Both the position numbers and the translations under genes were made by a program. Below the pieces are notes generated by a model, which saw nothing but the letters and a program-made list of their open reading frames with translations, was not told the origin of the DNA and did not search any database. From Paenibacillus_AR mesotrionivorans (lineage in GTDB: Bacteria; Bacillota; Bacilli; Paenibacillales; NBRC-103111), in assembly GCF_046098205.1 (NCBI RefSeq), contig NZ_JBJURJ010000020.1, forward strand, positions 62,001 to 126,000: a DNA stretch of 64,000 nt, given 5' to 3'. How positions within the stretch are numbered: the stretch's first letter is position 1; every line of letters begins with the position of its first letter. Shown in pieces: positions 1 to 9,127 of the stretch.

Positions 1-1
1 T

Positions 2-790
2 GCGGAGAAGGGCTACAACAAGCTGCGCAATGATTATGATCTGGGTCTGGTGCCCAAAATCCAGCTGGAGCAGGCGGAAACCCAATTAAACGGCCTCCGG
101 TTGGATCTGGAAGGGATGAACCGCAAGCTTCAAAACCTGGAAAACTCCAACTCTCTTTCCCAACTGGAATATGGGCTTAAAACAGCCGACGTTTCCTTGC
201 GTGAGCTGGACCGGGGCTTGAGCAATACGGATGTGAAGGCTACTGTCAGCGGTGTATTGACAGATCTTCCTGTACAAATAGGGATGACGTTGAGCCCGGG
301 CATTCCGGCGGCTACTGTGCAGCAGCTGGATCCGGTGAAAATCCAGGCGGAGCTGACCGAGGAAGCGGCGGCGCTGGTGCGCGGCAAGCAGGAGCTTAGC
401 TTTTATGTCCCCGGTACCGTTGACAAGGCCAAAGCAACGGTCAGCTACCTGGCCGATGTTATCGGCGCCCAAACCAAATCCTATTCCCTGGAGCTGACTG
501 TGCCCAATCCGGATTTTAAGCTGAAGCCGGGCAGCAAGGCGCAGATTCTGCTGACAGAAGAACAGGATCAGGTCGTAGTGACGGTACCGACATTAAGCGT
601 CGTCCGCGAAGGCGGGGATACCTATGTGTTCGTTATCAATGGAAATGCGGCAGAAAAGCGGAAAGTGGAGCTGGGACGCCTGCATGAAACGTATCAGGAG
701 GTGCTCTCCGGCGTTAAGGAGGGCGACCAGCTGGTCATCTCCGGACAGAACCAGCTGAAGGACAAGGAAGCCGTACAGATCGTCAAGTAA
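2..790 (+). CDS. HlyD/MFP-type efflux adaptor subunit (5' end outside window)
   Basis: The reading frame is open from base 2, so this is the C-terminal 262 residues of a longer protein. The visible part starts in a coiled-coil hairpin rich in Leu, Glu and Gln, followed by a lipoyl-like half-motif (VKATVSGVLTDLPVQIGMTL) and then beta-barrel and membrane-proximal segments ending in a GVKEGDQLVISG-type strand. This order is typical of periplasmic/extracellular adaptor proteins of RND or MacAB-type pumps; in Gram-positives they pair with ABC-FtsX exporters. The next gene starts 24 bases on, behind its own RBS, so the two are probably co-transcribed. The pump partner is not in view, so substrate is unknown. 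Confidence 0.85.
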   Translation, partial: AEKGYNKLRNDYDLGLVPKIQLEQAETQLNGLRLDLEGMNRKLQNLENSNSLSQLEYGLKTADVSLRELDRGLSNTDVKATVSGVLTDLPVQIGMTLSPGIPAATVQQLDPVKIQAELTEEAAALVRGKQELSFYVPGTVDKAKATVSYLADVIGAQTKSYSLELTVPNPDFKLKPGSKAQILLTEEQDQVVVTVPTLSVVREGGDTYVFVINGNAAEKRKVELGRLHETYQEVLSGVKEGDQLVISGQNQLKDKEAVQIVK

Positions 791-814
791 AGGACAAAAC
801 AGGAGGAGAGCAAC

Positions 815-2539
815 TTGAATAATAAATGGAAATTATCCCTTGCATCTGTGGCGTTATCCGTCTCGCTCTTGGGCCCCGGCATCGCCGTGTATGCAGCAGA
901 CGGCAGTGCAGTCCCTGTGCTTGCCGCAGCCGCCGGACCGTCCGTGAAGCTGACTGATCTTTTGGATGTGGAGCTGAAGAGTGTCCTGAACCAAAAAACA
1001 GAAACCGGCACCCGCCTGGGTGTGGTGGTCCGGTTGAAGAATACAGGGGCCGCGGTGACCCGTGTGCCGGATTATGAGGTTAGGGCCGAAACTGCCGACG
1101 GCATTCAATATACCCTGAAGGCCAGCGCCGCCAATGCCCGGTCTCTTCAGGCCAAGTCCAGCACGGAACTCAGCTATCTGGTCGAGCTGGACCGGATGGA
1201 CGAGGTCACTGTGACGCAGGTGAATTGGACGGATGTGGATGTTTATGTCTATCCCAAGACGGAAACGGTAGTGGCCTCCATTCCGGTCCAGGCTGAGGTA
1301 TGGCAGGGGGAGAGCAGCGTTATTGCCAAGCCGGAGGCGCTGAAGAAATGGTCGGATTCCTTCCGGATTCCGGGCCTCACCTCTCCTGTTCAATACACGC
1401 CTGTGTCCATCAGCAAGGAATCCACCGCCGCGGGAACGGTGTATGTGGTTCAACTCCTGGCGTCCAATCCGTCTGAACGGCGCGAGTCCATTCCCGCCTT
1501 CACCCTGGACGGGAAATCGGACAGCAAGGTCTTCAACGGCTCCCGGGTGGAGCAGGGGGCATTGACCCTGGAACCCGGCGCAGATAAGTACATCCATTAC
1601 GCCATCCCGACGGAGCAGGATACCGTGCTGCAAAGCCTGAACCTGCTTACGCCGGAAACCTTCGCTGATGCGGGAGCGGTCGGAGTGAATGTAACCAGCT
1701 ATGCCGTAGGCCGGCTTCACATTCTGCTTCCCGGTGAGGGAGAGGGTACCGCAGCCACTGCCTATTCGCTGGGTACATCCATTGTGTTTGATGCCAAAAG
1801 TCAGCTGGTCAATCCGGAGATGAAGGTTTCCGTGGAGGAGTTCTATATGCACTCCAATAAGGAAGAAGGCAATAAGGGAGTTACCGCCACCTTCAAGCTG
1901 ACCAATACCTCCAAAAAACCCTTGGCCGTGCCTGCTTTTGCCGCAGATCTGGTTACCAAGGAAGGGTATGAATATGCAGGCAGCCGCCAAGCTATCCAAA
2001 CGGCCACCGTGCTGCCCGGCTCCTCGGTGACCGTACGCTACGCCTTCACTGTGCCCGCTTCGGAAAAAGGCGAGAACCTTGTCCTGAAGGTGCAGGACGG
2101 AGTGACGGCCGCTCCTTACAAAACCGCCATCGCGGCGCTGTCGACAGGGCTGCAGAAGGCGGAAGACAATCAATGGAACCTGTATCCGTTTAATGTTAAG
2201 GTCAACCGTTGGACATTAAATTCGAATTACGGACCTGAAACTGGGTATGCCTATGTCTACAAATTAAAGCTTGACTTGTCTATCAACCGCGCTGAGGATA
2301 TCCAATTGGACAACACCTTCCCGCGGATTCTGGTAGAGCAGTACGACTCTTTTGACCGGCTTGTTGGCAGCGGAAGCGCCACTCTCTATGGGCAGGGACG
2401 TCTCGTGAGCGGCGAGAACCTCATTACCCTGCAGGGTGCTTCAGATATGCTGGATATCCGGCATAAGATCCTGATTTATGAAGTGTTCACCACACCTAAC
2501 GGAGAGGCCAAGCGGCTGCTGGGCCAATACAGACAATAA
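815..2539 (+). CDS. secreted protein of unknown function (574 aa)
   Basis: TTG start preceded by AGGAGGAG with normal spacing. Residues 1-28 form a clear signal peptide (basic MNNKWK, hydrophobic core, cleavage after VYAA). The mature protein reads as three or four beta-rich, roughly 150-residue segments containing phrases such as VTATFKLTNTSKKPLAVPAF, which resemble extracellular Ig-like/DUF4352-like folds. No catalytic motif was seen. It follows the adaptor gene closely and ends at a strong terminator, so it is probably the last gene of that operon and may be an extracellular accessory to the pump. I do not recognise the family. Confidence 0.75.
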   Translation: MNNKWKLSLASVALSVSLLGPGIAVYAADGSAVPVLAAAAGPSVKLTDLLDVELKSVLNQKTETGTRLGVVVRLKNTGAAVTRVPDYEVRAETADGIQYTLKASAANARSLQAKSSTELSYLVELDRMDEVTVTQVNWTDVDVYVYPKTETVVASIPVQAEVWQGESSVIAKPEALKKWSDSFRIPGLTSPVQYTPVSISKESTAAGTVYVVQLLASNPSERRESIPAFTLDGKSDSKVFNGSRVEQGALTLEPGADKYIHYAIPTEQDTVLQSLNLLTPETFADAGAVGVNVTSYAVGRLHILLPGEGEGTAATAYSLGTSIVFDAKSQLVNPEMKVSVEEFYMHSNKEEGNKGVTATFKLTNTSKKPLAVPAFAADLVTKEGYEYAGSRQAIQTATVLPGSSVTVRYAFTVPASEKGENLVLKVQDGVTAAPYKTAIAALSTGLQKAEDNQWNLYPFNVKVNRWTLNSNYGPETGYAYVYKLKLDLSINRAEDIQLDNTFPRILVEQYDSFDRLVGSGSATLYGQGRLVSGENLITLQGASDMLDIRHKILIYEVFTTPNGEAKRLLGQYRQ

Positions 2540-2562
2540 TTCATTTCTTTTACCAAATAGAG

Positions 2563-2605
2563 AAGTCCGGCCACATCCACAGGATGATGGGCCGGACTTT
2601 TTTTG
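2563..2605 (+). terminator. intrinsic terminator
   Basis: AAGTCCGGCC pairs perfectly with GGCCGGACTT across a 17-base loop and runs into a T-tract. It ends the adaptor/secreted-protein operon and faces the convergent VOC gene. Confidence 0.85.
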
Positions 2606-2618
2606 TTGCTATTGTCTA

Positions 2619-3503
2619 TTATTCCCCCGACCAGGCCGCTTCAAGTGCCGCGAAATCGAATTTTTTCATGCCCAGGAACGCCTTCGTGACCCTTTTTACC
2701 TGTTCGGGCGAACCCTCCGCCATCATCCGGTCCAGCTGCTCCGGCACAATTTGCCAGGATACGCCGTACCGGTCCTTCAGCCATCCGCACTGCTCCGCCT
2801 CCGGAACAGCCGATAGCTTGTCCCAGTAATAATCGAGTTCCGTCTGGTCCTTGCACCGGACCATAAAGGAGAGGGCTTCATTAAAGCCAAAGTCGGCATC
2901 ATAGCCATTGTCCATGGCGGTGAAGCTTTGGCCGCACAGGGTGAAGGAGGCGAAATTAATTTTGGCCCGCTCCATCCTGGCTTCACCTTCTCCGTACCGG
3001 CTAATGAAGCCGACGGTGGAATCGGGGAAGATCTCCGCATAGAAGCGGACGGCCTCCTCTGCCTGCCCGCAGACATCCCCGGAAAAAAGCAGATTGGGGG
3101 TAATGATCTGTTGGAGCTGTCCTCCGTCAACGAGCATGGGCTGCCAGCTCAGGCCGAACCGGTCCTGAATCCAGCCGTACCGGCGGCTGAAGGGATATTC
3201 CCCCAGGGGCATCAAGGCGCTGCCTCCTTCTGCCAGGACGTTCCACAGCACGTCCACCTCCTCTGCGGTTGCGCAGGCCACCATGAAGGAGATGGAGGGG
3301 TTCAAGCGGAAATATGGGCCTGCGCTAATGGCCTGAAAGGGCTGGCCGGCCAATTCAAAGCTGACCGATTCGGCATTGCCGGAAGGCGTATCCGCCAGGG
3401 TAGTGGCGGATGTAATGCCCGAGTTGGGCAATAATCCGGTGTACAGCTGCGCGGCCTCCTTGGCTTGTGTGTCAAACCAGAGATGGGGAATAATCTTGTG
3501 CAT
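2619..3503 (-). CDS. two-domain VOC (PhnB-like) family protein
   Basis: The 294-residue protein is two tandem copies of the about 130-residue PhnB/3-demethylubiquinone methyltransferase-like VOC fold. Each copy begins with I.P.L.F..Q..EA..FY/LYTG..P.S and contains F....G..F.A.....F.FN.A.SFMV.C and, near its end, CGWLKDRYGVSWQIVP or YGWIQDRFGLSWQPM. The strong repeat match makes the family call secure; substrate is unknown because most members have no assigned reaction. It is monocistronic, convergent with the upstream operon, and starts at ATG after a GGAGG site. Confidence 0.88.
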   Translation of the reverse strand: MHKIIPHLWFDTQAKEAAQLYTGLLPNSGITSATTLADTPSGNAESVSFELAGQPFQAISAGPYFRLNPSISFMVACATAEEVDVLWNVLAEGGSALMPLGEYPFSRRYGWIQDRFGLSWQPMLVDGGQLQQIITPNLLFSGDVCGQAEEAVRFYAEIFPDSTVGFISRYGEGEARMERAKINFASFTLCGQSFTAMDNGYDADFGFNEALSFMVRCKDQTELDYYWDKLSAVPEAEQCGWLKDRYGVSWQIVPEQLDRMMAEGSPEQVKRVTKAFLGMKKFDFAALEAAWSGE

Positions 3504-3556
3504 ACAAATCCTCCCAACAGATCATTTATGGCTGTTCTAAGCCCTTGCCCTATTGG

Positions 3557-4723
3557 TTATTTCCAGGTGGGGTAAAGGGCGATCAGCTTGTCGTCGTTTT
3601 CCTTGGGGGACCCCCGGCCGTCACGATTGCCCACCAGAATGTAGAGGGTGCCGTCCGGAGCCTCGGCTACATTACGCAGGCGGCCCCACTCCTTCTGGTA
3701 CAAGGAGCTGACAGAGGCGGATTGGCCGCTGCCCTCTGGCATCACCTGCAGGAGCTGTTGCCCGGACAAGGCTGCTACCAGCAGGCGGCCCTTCCAGGGG
3801 CCTTGGGTGATAAACGCCATGCCCGAGGGAGCCCAGGTTTCGCTGCCGCTATGAGTAAGAGGGGCCTTAAGCGAAATGCCGTCCCGTGTATCCGTTTCGT
3901 CCCCCTGGATCAAAGGCCATCCGTAGTTGGCGCCGGGGGTGATGATGTTTAATTCGTCATGGGCGCTTTGTCCATGCTCGGAGCTGAACAGGGCGCCGGT
4001 ATCCGGCTGCCAGGCCAAACCCTGGGGATTCCGGTGTCCCCAGCTGTAAACCGGGGAGCCGGGAAACGGGTTATCCCCGGGAACGGAGCCATCCGGCGCA
4101 AGGCGGAGGATTTTGCCGGCCAGACTGTCCTTTTGCTGGGCCAGCTCCCGTTTGGCGGCATCGCCTGTGGTTATATACAAGAACCCGTCGGGCCCGAATT
4201 TCATCCGTCCGCCGTTATGGGTGCTGCTTCCGGGAATGTCGTCCATAAGGGTGGCTTCCACTTTGGCCGTTTCCTGCCCGATGGAGAGGCGGAGTATACG
4301 GTTTTTAACAGCATCGCCGTTCCGGTAGGTCTGATATACATAAGCGTTGCCATTCGCGGCAAAGTTGGGGTCCAACGCAAGCCCCAACAATCCGCCTTCG
4401 CCCAAGCCGGGGGAAGGCAGCTCCAGCAGGGGGGCCTCCCGGACCTTGCCGGCTTCAATGACGCGGAGAAAACCCGGCCGTTCCGTGAAGAAAATCCGCC
4501 CATCTGGCGCAAAAGCCAATTCCCATGGCAGCTGCAGGCCCTCCGCCAGCACCTGGGCCCGGTAAGGAAAATCATCGGCTTCGGGTGCACCAGTTCTCGC
4601 CGGAGCCGTGGAACTAGCGGGGGAGGATACACTGCCGGTTCCCGGTCCGGCTTCCTCCCGGACAGCACAGCTTGTCGTGAGCAGCATGAGGGCAGCGGTT
4701 CCAGCCGCTGTGAGCTTCCGCAT
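3557..4723 (-). CDS. PQQ-dependent sugar dehydrogenase-type lipoprotein (YliI-like)
   Basis: N-terminal signal with lipobox LLTTSC predicts a membrane-anchored lipoprotein, followed by a short Ser/Thr/Ala-rich linker. The mature part has the six-bladed propeller signatures of soluble aldose/sorbosone dehydrogenases: LAEGLQLPWELAFAPDGRIF, GLLGLALDPNF, THNGGRMKFGPDGFLYITTG, YSWGHRNPQGLAWQP and EHGQSAHDELN. Such enzymes oxidise aldoses with PQQ, although PQQ synthesis genes are not in view. Three ATG codons stand in a row; the third (base 4723) has the best RBS spacing (GGAGG plus 9), the first ends at 4729. Downstream of an inverted repeat and divergent from nothing; likely monocistronic. Confidence 0.85.
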   Translation of the reverse strand: MRKLTAAGTAALMLLTTSCAVREEAGPGTGSVSSPASSTAPARTGAPEADDFPYRAQVLAEGLQLPWELAFAPDGRIFFTERPGFLRVIEAGKVREAPLLELPSPGLGEGGLLGLALDPNFAANGNAYVYQTYRNGDAVKNRILRLSIGQETAKVEATLMDDIPGSSTHNGGRMKFGPDGFLYITTGDAAKRELAQQKDSLAGKILRLAPDGSVPGDNPFPGSPVYSWGHRNPQGLAWQPDTGALFSSEHGQSAHDELNIITPGANYGWPLIQGDETDTRDGISLKAPLTHSGSETWAPSGMAFITQGPWKGRLLVAALSGQQLLQVMPEGSGQSASVSSLYQKEWGRLRNVAEAPDGTLYILVGNRDGRGSPKENDDKLIALYPTWK

Positions 4724-4798
4724 CATCATCCGCCTCCAATCATTTTAACATGGTATTGGTAATCGTATCTTCATTCGGTTTTGTTCTTACCGGGGGCT

Positions 4799-4849
4799 CC
4801 CCCAAAAGTAATCGAAATCCGCTTCGAAGCATCTCGTCACTTTTGGGGG
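4799..4849. terminator. inverted repeat between two same-strand genes, terminator-like
   Basis: CCCCCAAAAGT and ACTTTTGGGGG form an 11-bp perfect stem. It lies just beyond the 3' end of the AraC gene and upstream of the dehydrogenase gene (both minus strand). The flanking T-run is weak, so termination is plausible but not certain. Confidence 0.5.
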
Positions 4850-4899
4850 ATTGTTTTGGGGGAATCATTAATATTACCCGCTTCCATCCATTCTGAAAC

Positions 4900-5694
4900 C
4901 TACAGCGGATGCCGGTTCTGCTGCCGGTATTCGCTGGGAGAAATGCCGTAGCGCTTGCGGAACATCCGGCTGAAGTGGGTATAGCTGGTAAACCCGCAGG
5001 CGAAGGCCGCTTCCTCCAGGGTAACGTTATCGTAGAGAATATGCTCCCGGGCATGATTCAGCCGCATCAGAATGGCATAATCCATAACAGAGCAGCCGTA
5101 AGCCTCCTTAAACAGCTCCGACGCCCGGGAAATGCCCAAGCCGCCGTGAGAGGCAATCTGCTTCAGGGTCATGGGCTGGGCCGAATGGGCCTCCATGTAG
5201 CTTTTCATCCGGGCTGCCGCCCGTGGGATGGGATGAGAGGAGTAGGGGGAGAGACTGCGGCGGACAGACAGCAGCAGAAGCCGGCCCAGATAATCCTGGG
5301 TTTCCGCATCCTGGTCCCGCAGTCTGCGGAACTCATAAACCAGATTTTTGAAGAGGTTCAGGAACGGCTCATCCTGGCCCAATTGGAGCTTACGCTTAAA
5401 GTCACCTTCCAGCCAGTCGAGAGGTTCGTCCACCGTGCAGGACATATAATAATCCGCGCAGCGCACCGCCTTCTGTCCATCAGGCAGCCCGGTTTCCAGC
5501 ATATAGCTGTCCCCCGGTGCGGCAACCATCAAATCGCCGGGGGCATATTCCTGCGCAACCCCATTCAGATGGATACGGCTTTTACCCTCCGCCTGGAAAC
5601 GGAGCAAATAGTGGGGCAGAAGCCGCCGGGAGGAATAGGGTTTGGTGTGAATGGAATACCCGCAGGCTGTAACCGTACAAGGCGGCATTGGCAT
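4900..5694 (-). CDS. AraC family transcriptional regulator
   Basis: Start chosen at the ATG with AGGAAGGGG seven bases upstream; the longer open frame (to 5817) lacks an RBS. The 264-residue protein has an N-terminal cupin-like sensing half (YAPGDLMVAAPGDSYML) and a C-terminal double helix-turn-helix, with GGLGISRASELFKEAYGCSV and LEEAAFACGFTSYTHFSRMF followed by RYGISPSEYR, the AraC/XylS hallmark. It is divergently arranged with the sugar isomerase/oxidoreductase pair starting at 5831, the usual layout for a sugar-responsive activator and its target operon. The inducer cannot be read from the sequence. Confidence 0.92.
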   Translation of the reverse strand: MPMPPCTVTACGYSIHTKPYSSRRLLPHYLLRFQAEGKSRIHLNGVAQEYAPGDLMVAAPGDSYMLETGLPDGQKAVRCADYYMSCTVDEPLDWLEGDFKRKLQLGQDEPFLNLFKNLVYEFRRLRDQDAETQDYLGRLLLLSVRRSLSPYSSHPIPRAAARMKSYMEAHSAQPMTLKQIASHGGLGISRASELFKEAYGCSVMDYAILMRLNHAREHILYDNVTLEEAAFACGFTSYTHFSRMFRKRYGISPSEYRQQNRHPL

Positions 5695-5757
5695 GGATAA
5701 GGCCCCTTCCTGTATAAATAATCGGAAGATATGACAACTAGGCGGAAGATCGTTTCT

Positions 5758-5786
5758 GTTCAGCGTACCGTGGTCTTTTTTATAAT
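5758..5786 (+). promoter_or_regulatory. candidate promoter for isomerase/oxidoreductase operon
   Basis: A perfect -10 TATAAT lies at 5781-5786 with only a weak -35 match 17 bases upstream, which suits an activator-dependent promoter next to a divergent AraC gene. It is 45 bases upstream of the isomerase start. Confidence 0.45.
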
Positions 5787-5830
5787 GATAAAGGAAAATG
5801 AAAACGGTCGCAATCATGGGGGGCTAGACA

Positions 5831-6592
5831 ATGGAAAGCAAAACGGCTGTGCAGCTGTACACACTGCGGGAGGAATGCCAAGCGGATTTTCCTTATGTCC
5901 TGCGGGAATTGAAGCGGATGGGCTGGAGCGGCGTGCAGTTTGCCGGCTATCACGGCAGGGAGCCCGAGGAGCTGGCAGCTATTCTGAAGGAATTGAACCT
6001 GCAAACGGCGGGACTGCATGTGGGTTATATGCGGTTTGTGGAGGAGTTGGACACGCTGGCCCGCGAGGCGCGGATTCTGGGCACCAAGGATCTGGTTTGC
6101 CCCGCTATTCCGGCAGATTTGCGTACTCCTGAAGGATATATGGAGGTCCGCAGGGTCTTGAATGAAGCCGCCGCCCGGCTGAAGAGGGAGGGGATGCGGC
6201 TTAGCTACCATAACCATGCTTTCGAATTTGAGACCATGGTAGAGGGGCGTACGGCGCTGGAGTATCTCCTGGACCCGTCCCCCGATAATCTGGTGCTGGC
6301 GGAGCTGGATGTATATTGGGTGAAAAAGGGCGGGTATGATCCCGTGGCTTATTTGGCTCCCTACCAAAACCGGATGCCCATTATCCATCTGAAGGATATG
6401 ACCCAAGACGAGGAGCAGACCTTTGCCGAAATCGGGGAGGGCTCTATCGATTTTAAGCCGATCCTGGGGTGGGGCGAGGCTAACCGGGTGGAATGGTATG
6501 TGGTAGAGCAGGACCACTGCAGCCGCTCCGCTATGGATTGTGTGGAAACCAGCTGGAGAAATCTGTCCCGGCTAATCAGGGAGCTTCATTAA
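5831..6592 (+). CDS. sugar phosphate isomerase/epimerase family TIM-barrel protein
   Basis: 253 residues, the usual length for the xylose-isomerase-like (AP endonuclease 2) superfamily. Opens with AVQLYTLREECQADFPYVLR, then GVQFAGYHG, and contains the metal-ligand segments SYHNHAFEFE (His/Glu), ELDVYWVKKGG, IHLKDM and GEGSIDF. These place metal-binding Glu/His/Asp on successive barrel strands. It probably interconverts a keto/aldo sugar or inositol-type intermediate with the downstream oxidoreductase (34 bases later, same operon). RBS GGGGGG is eight bases before ATG. Confidence 0.88.
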   Translation: MESKTAVQLYTLREECQADFPYVLRELKRMGWSGVQFAGYHGREPEELAAILKELNLQTAGLHVGYMRFVEELDTLAREARILGTKDLVCPAIPADLRTPEGYMEVRRVLNEAAARLKREGMRLSYHNHAFEFETMVEGRTALEYLLDPSPDNLVLAELDVYWVKKGGYDPVAYLAPYQNRMPIIHLKDMTQDEEQTFAEIGEGSIDFKPILGWGEANRVEWYVVEQDHCSRSAMDCVETSWRNLSRLIRELH

Positions 6593-6625
6593 AGATAGGC
6601 ATTCCATAAAGGGGGAAGAACGATC

Positions 6626-7693
6626 ATGGGCAAAAAGCTGAGGGTTGGCGTTGTGGGTACAGGCAATATCTTTGTGTCGGCGCATCTGGAGCCGTTGCTG
6701 CAGCATGCGGAGCTGGAGGTGGTGGCCCTTTGCGATATTAAGCAGGAGAAGGCGGAGCGGATCGCCGCAGAGCATCACATCCCGTTCGTGTATGCCGATT
6801 ACCGGGAGATGCTGGCGGAGCAGGAGCTGGATATCGTAGACATCTGTACGCCCAACCTGCTCCATTCGGAGGTGGCAGTGGCAGCTCTGCAGGCAGGGGC
6901 GCATGTGTTCTGCGAAAAACCGGATGCGGTCAGTCCGGAGGAGGCCCAGCGGATGGCGGATGCCGCCGTGGAAGCGGGCAAACATCTCATGGTGATGCGA
7001 AACAACCGGTTTTCACCCCAAGCCCAGTTTTTGAAGCGGTATATTGAGGAAGGCCATGCAGGCGAGATTTATACCGGACGCTGCGGCTGGCTCCGCCGGA
7101 GAGGCATTCCGGGGAAGGGCGGCTGGTTTACAACCAAGGAGTTATCCGGCGGAGGGCCGCTGATTGACCTGGGGGTCCATTTTATTGACCTGGCTATTTG
7201 GCTGATGGGCAATCCCCGTCCCGTAGCCGTCAGTGGCGCCACGTATACTAAGTTTGCCAACAATGAGCTAACCGACTCCATTCACAGCAGTTTCGGGGAA
7301 AAACAGGAAAACGGTACCTTCGACGTGGAGGATCTGGCCACCGGCTTCATCCGCTTCGACAACGGTGCCACGCTTCAGCTTGAATTCAGCTGGGCCTCCA
7401 ATGTGGGGGAGGAGATGAACTTCGTGGAGCTGCGCGGTACGAAGGCGGGAGCCAGCATCAAAAAAGGGGAGCTGGGCGTATTTACTGAAACAGCGGGCCA
7501 GCTGACAGATCTGGTGCCCGTATTCAAGGGTAATCAAGGCCATGGCAACCATGGGAAGCACCTGTATCATTTTGTCGACTGCATTCAGGGAAGGGCCACT
7601 CCCATCAACACCCCGGCCCAGGGGGTGGATATGATCAAGATATTGTCCGCCATCTACGAATCCGCCGCCGCAGGCAAGGAAATCCGGCTGTAG
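6626..7693 (+). CDS. Gfo/Idh/MocA family NAD(P)-dependent oxidoreductase
   Basis: Rossmann start VGVVGTGNIF, conserved EKPDAVS motif (about residue 97) and the C-terminal alpha/beta domain with GGPLIDLGVHFIDLAIWLMG, whose Asp/His are catalytic in this family. At 355 residues it has the standard length. RBS AAGGGGGAAG. Such enzymes oxidise or reduce sugars, inositols or sugar acids using tightly held nicotinamide cofactor. Pairing with a sugar isomerase and a divergent AraC regulator suggests a small catabolic module for an uncommon sugar or cyclitol. Confidence 0.92.
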   Translation: MGKKLRVGVVGTGNIFVSAHLEPLLQHAELEVVALCDIKQEKAERIAAEHHIPFVYADYREMLAEQELDIVDICTPNLLHSEVAVAALQAGAHVFCEKPDAVSPEEAQRMADAAVEAGKHLMVMRNNRFSPQAQFLKRYIEEGHAGEIYTGRCGWLRRRGIPGKGGWFTTKELSGGGPLIDLGVHFIDLAIWLMGNPRPVAVSGATYTKFANNELTDSIHSSFGEKQENGTFDVEDLATGFIRFDNGATLQLEFSWASNVGEEMNFVELRGTKAGASIKKGELGVFTETAGQLTDLVPVFKGNQGHGNHGKHLYHFVDCIQGRATPINTPAQGVDMIKILSAIYESAAAGKEIRL

Positions 7694-7713
7694 GCAGCGG
7701 CTCACCGTATAAG

Positions 7714-7755
7714 AAAAGCGCTGGTTTCCCTTGGTGAGGGAAGCAGCGCTTTTTG
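7714..7755 (+). terminator. intrinsic terminator, probably bidirectional
   Basis: AAAAGCGCTG / CAGCGCTTTT is a 10-bp perfect stem with A-run before and T-run after, between convergent genes (oxidoreductase and CPBP protein). Confidence 0.85.
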
Positions 7756-7767
7756 CGAGACATCGTT

Positions 7768-8547
7768 TTATGCGGCCGTGGCCGTAGTTGTAATTTCCTT
7801 ATGCGGCTGCACGAGCAGCCAGATGCAGGAGACCAGCAGAGCGGCTACCACCAGACTGTCAAATAGCACGGAGGCCTGCTCCTTCACCAAAAATTGTGTA
7901 AAGTTGTGCAGGAAATGAAAGGCGATAAGCGGAAGCAGGGTTTTATGCCGGATATACAAAAGCGCCAGGGACAGACCCACCAGAAAGGCGTAAGCCAGCT
8001 GCAGCAGGGTGGCGGCCAAATCCTGTCCGCCCACCAGATTCAACAGATGGGTAAGGGAGAAGAGCAAGCTGGAGGTGAGAACGGCAACGCGGACGCCTTT
8101 TTGCAGCATCAAATTAAGGATCAGCCCGCGGTAGACGGTCTCCTCCACAAAACCCACCAGCAGGGCCAGACCCAGCAGTCCGATCCAATGCAGAGCCGAT
8201 ATCTCCCGGAAGCCGTTGGTCAATCCGTTGGTGATAACCAGGAGCACATCCGCTACCAGCGGCAGATAAAAGAGCAGCTCCTTACGCGGGATGGAGCCGA
8301 AGCTGCGGAAGCCGTAACGGGTGTACCGTTTGCCGGTCAGCAGATACAGGAGCAGCAGGATTGCGATGGGAACAAAAGCATATGGAACCGGGGAATGGCT
8401 GGTTTTTTCCGTAATGGTGAGGTAAGCTCCTGCGGCAAACAAGGACAAAAACAGGATCACCTCAATCAGCACTACAGCCAGTACCGGGTGTCTTCCGGTA
8501 AAGCCGGACAATCCGTGTTTGCTTGTTGGTTGGGCGTTATTCATCAT
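7768..8547 (-). CDS. CPBP family intramembrane (Abi-type) protease
   Basis: 259 residues with about seven hydrophobic segments. The metalloprotease motifs are present: VEETVYRG (EExxxR-like motif 1), FSLTHLLNL (motif 2) and IAFHFLHNFTQ (motif 3), whose Glu and His residues form the active site. ATG at 8547 is preceded by GGAGGAG and overlaps the upstream padR gene by 11 bases, so the two are translated as one operon. CPBP proteases cleave CAAX-type or bacteriocin-related peptides in the membrane; the substrate here is unknown. Confidence 0.88.
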   Translation of the reverse strand: MMNNAQPTSKHGLSGFTGRHPVLAVVLIEVILFLSLFAAGAYLTITEKTSHSPVPYAFVPIAILLLLYLLTGKRYTRYGFRSFGSIPRKELLFYLPLVADVLLVITNGLTNGFREISALHWIGLLGLALLVGFVEETVYRGLILNLMLQKGVRVAVLTSSLLFSLTHLLNLVGGQDLAATLLQLAYAFLVGLSLALLYIRHKTLLPLIAFHFLHNFTQFLVKEQASVLFDSLVVAALLVSCIWLLVQPHKEITTTATAA

Positions 8548-9112
8548 GGTTCTCCTCCACAGCGGCATCTTGGTCCGCATTATATTCATTCTTTAGTTCC
8601 TTCTCCCGCAAGTCGCCCAGCCACCGCTCGGCCATCTCCAGATAGCGGAAGCCGTAGGTCAGCACCGACAGCCTGTAGCGGTAATCCTCCGGATTCTCCA
8701 GAGCTTCGGTTTCTTTATCCACGATCTGTTTGACTACGGCAAGCCGTCCCAGCTCCTCCCGCAATGATCCGTGAAAGGCAGCAAGCCGTTCCTTCCGCAA
8801 GGACTCCTCCAGATAATCGTAGAAAAAAAACTTTAGCAGATGCTCGTTGCGGTTGCGGGTCAGCGGCTCTCCCAGCCATTCCAGGAACTGTTTGCGGCCT
8901 GCAGTCTCCATAGTGTACAGCTTCTTGTTTTTCGTTCCGTCGGTCTCCACCAGTGAAATGGCTCCCTGCTCCGCAAGACGCTTCAAGGCAGGATAAAGGC
9001 TGCCATAGCTGGCTGTATAAAAAAAGCCGACGGATTGTTCGATGGTGCTTTTTAATCCGTAACCGGTCTGGGGACCTTCCATTAATATGCCGAGGATTAC
9101 ATTATCGATCAT
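8537..9112 (-). CDS. PadR family transcriptional regulator
   Basis: The winged-helix domain occupies residues 1-85: ILGILMEGPQTGYGLKSTIE, then SYGSLYPALKRLAEQGAI and KKLYTMETAGRKQFLEWL, the PadR signature. A C-terminal helical dimerisation domain (Vir-type, about 90 residues) follows. RBS GAAGGAG. It sits first in a two-gene operon with the CPBP protease and has a 26-bp near-perfect palindrome 16 bases upstream, so autoregulation is likely. Confidence 0.94.
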   Translation of the reverse strand: MIDNVILGILMEGPQTGYGLKSTIEQSVGFFYTASYGSLYPALKRLAEQGAISLVETDGTKNKKLYTMETAGRKQFLEWLGEPLTRNRNEHLLKFFFYDYLEESLRKERLAAFHGSLREELGRLAVVKQIVDKETEALENPEDYRYRLSVLTYGFRYLEMAERWLGDLREKELKNEYNADQDAAVEENHDE

Positions 9113-9127
9113 GTTTAGGCTCCTTCA

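Noticed and set aside
5695..5817. N-terminal extension of the AraC-type protein to 5817
   Set aside because: No RBS there, and it would run across the divergent promoter region; the internal ATG at 5694 has a good RBS.
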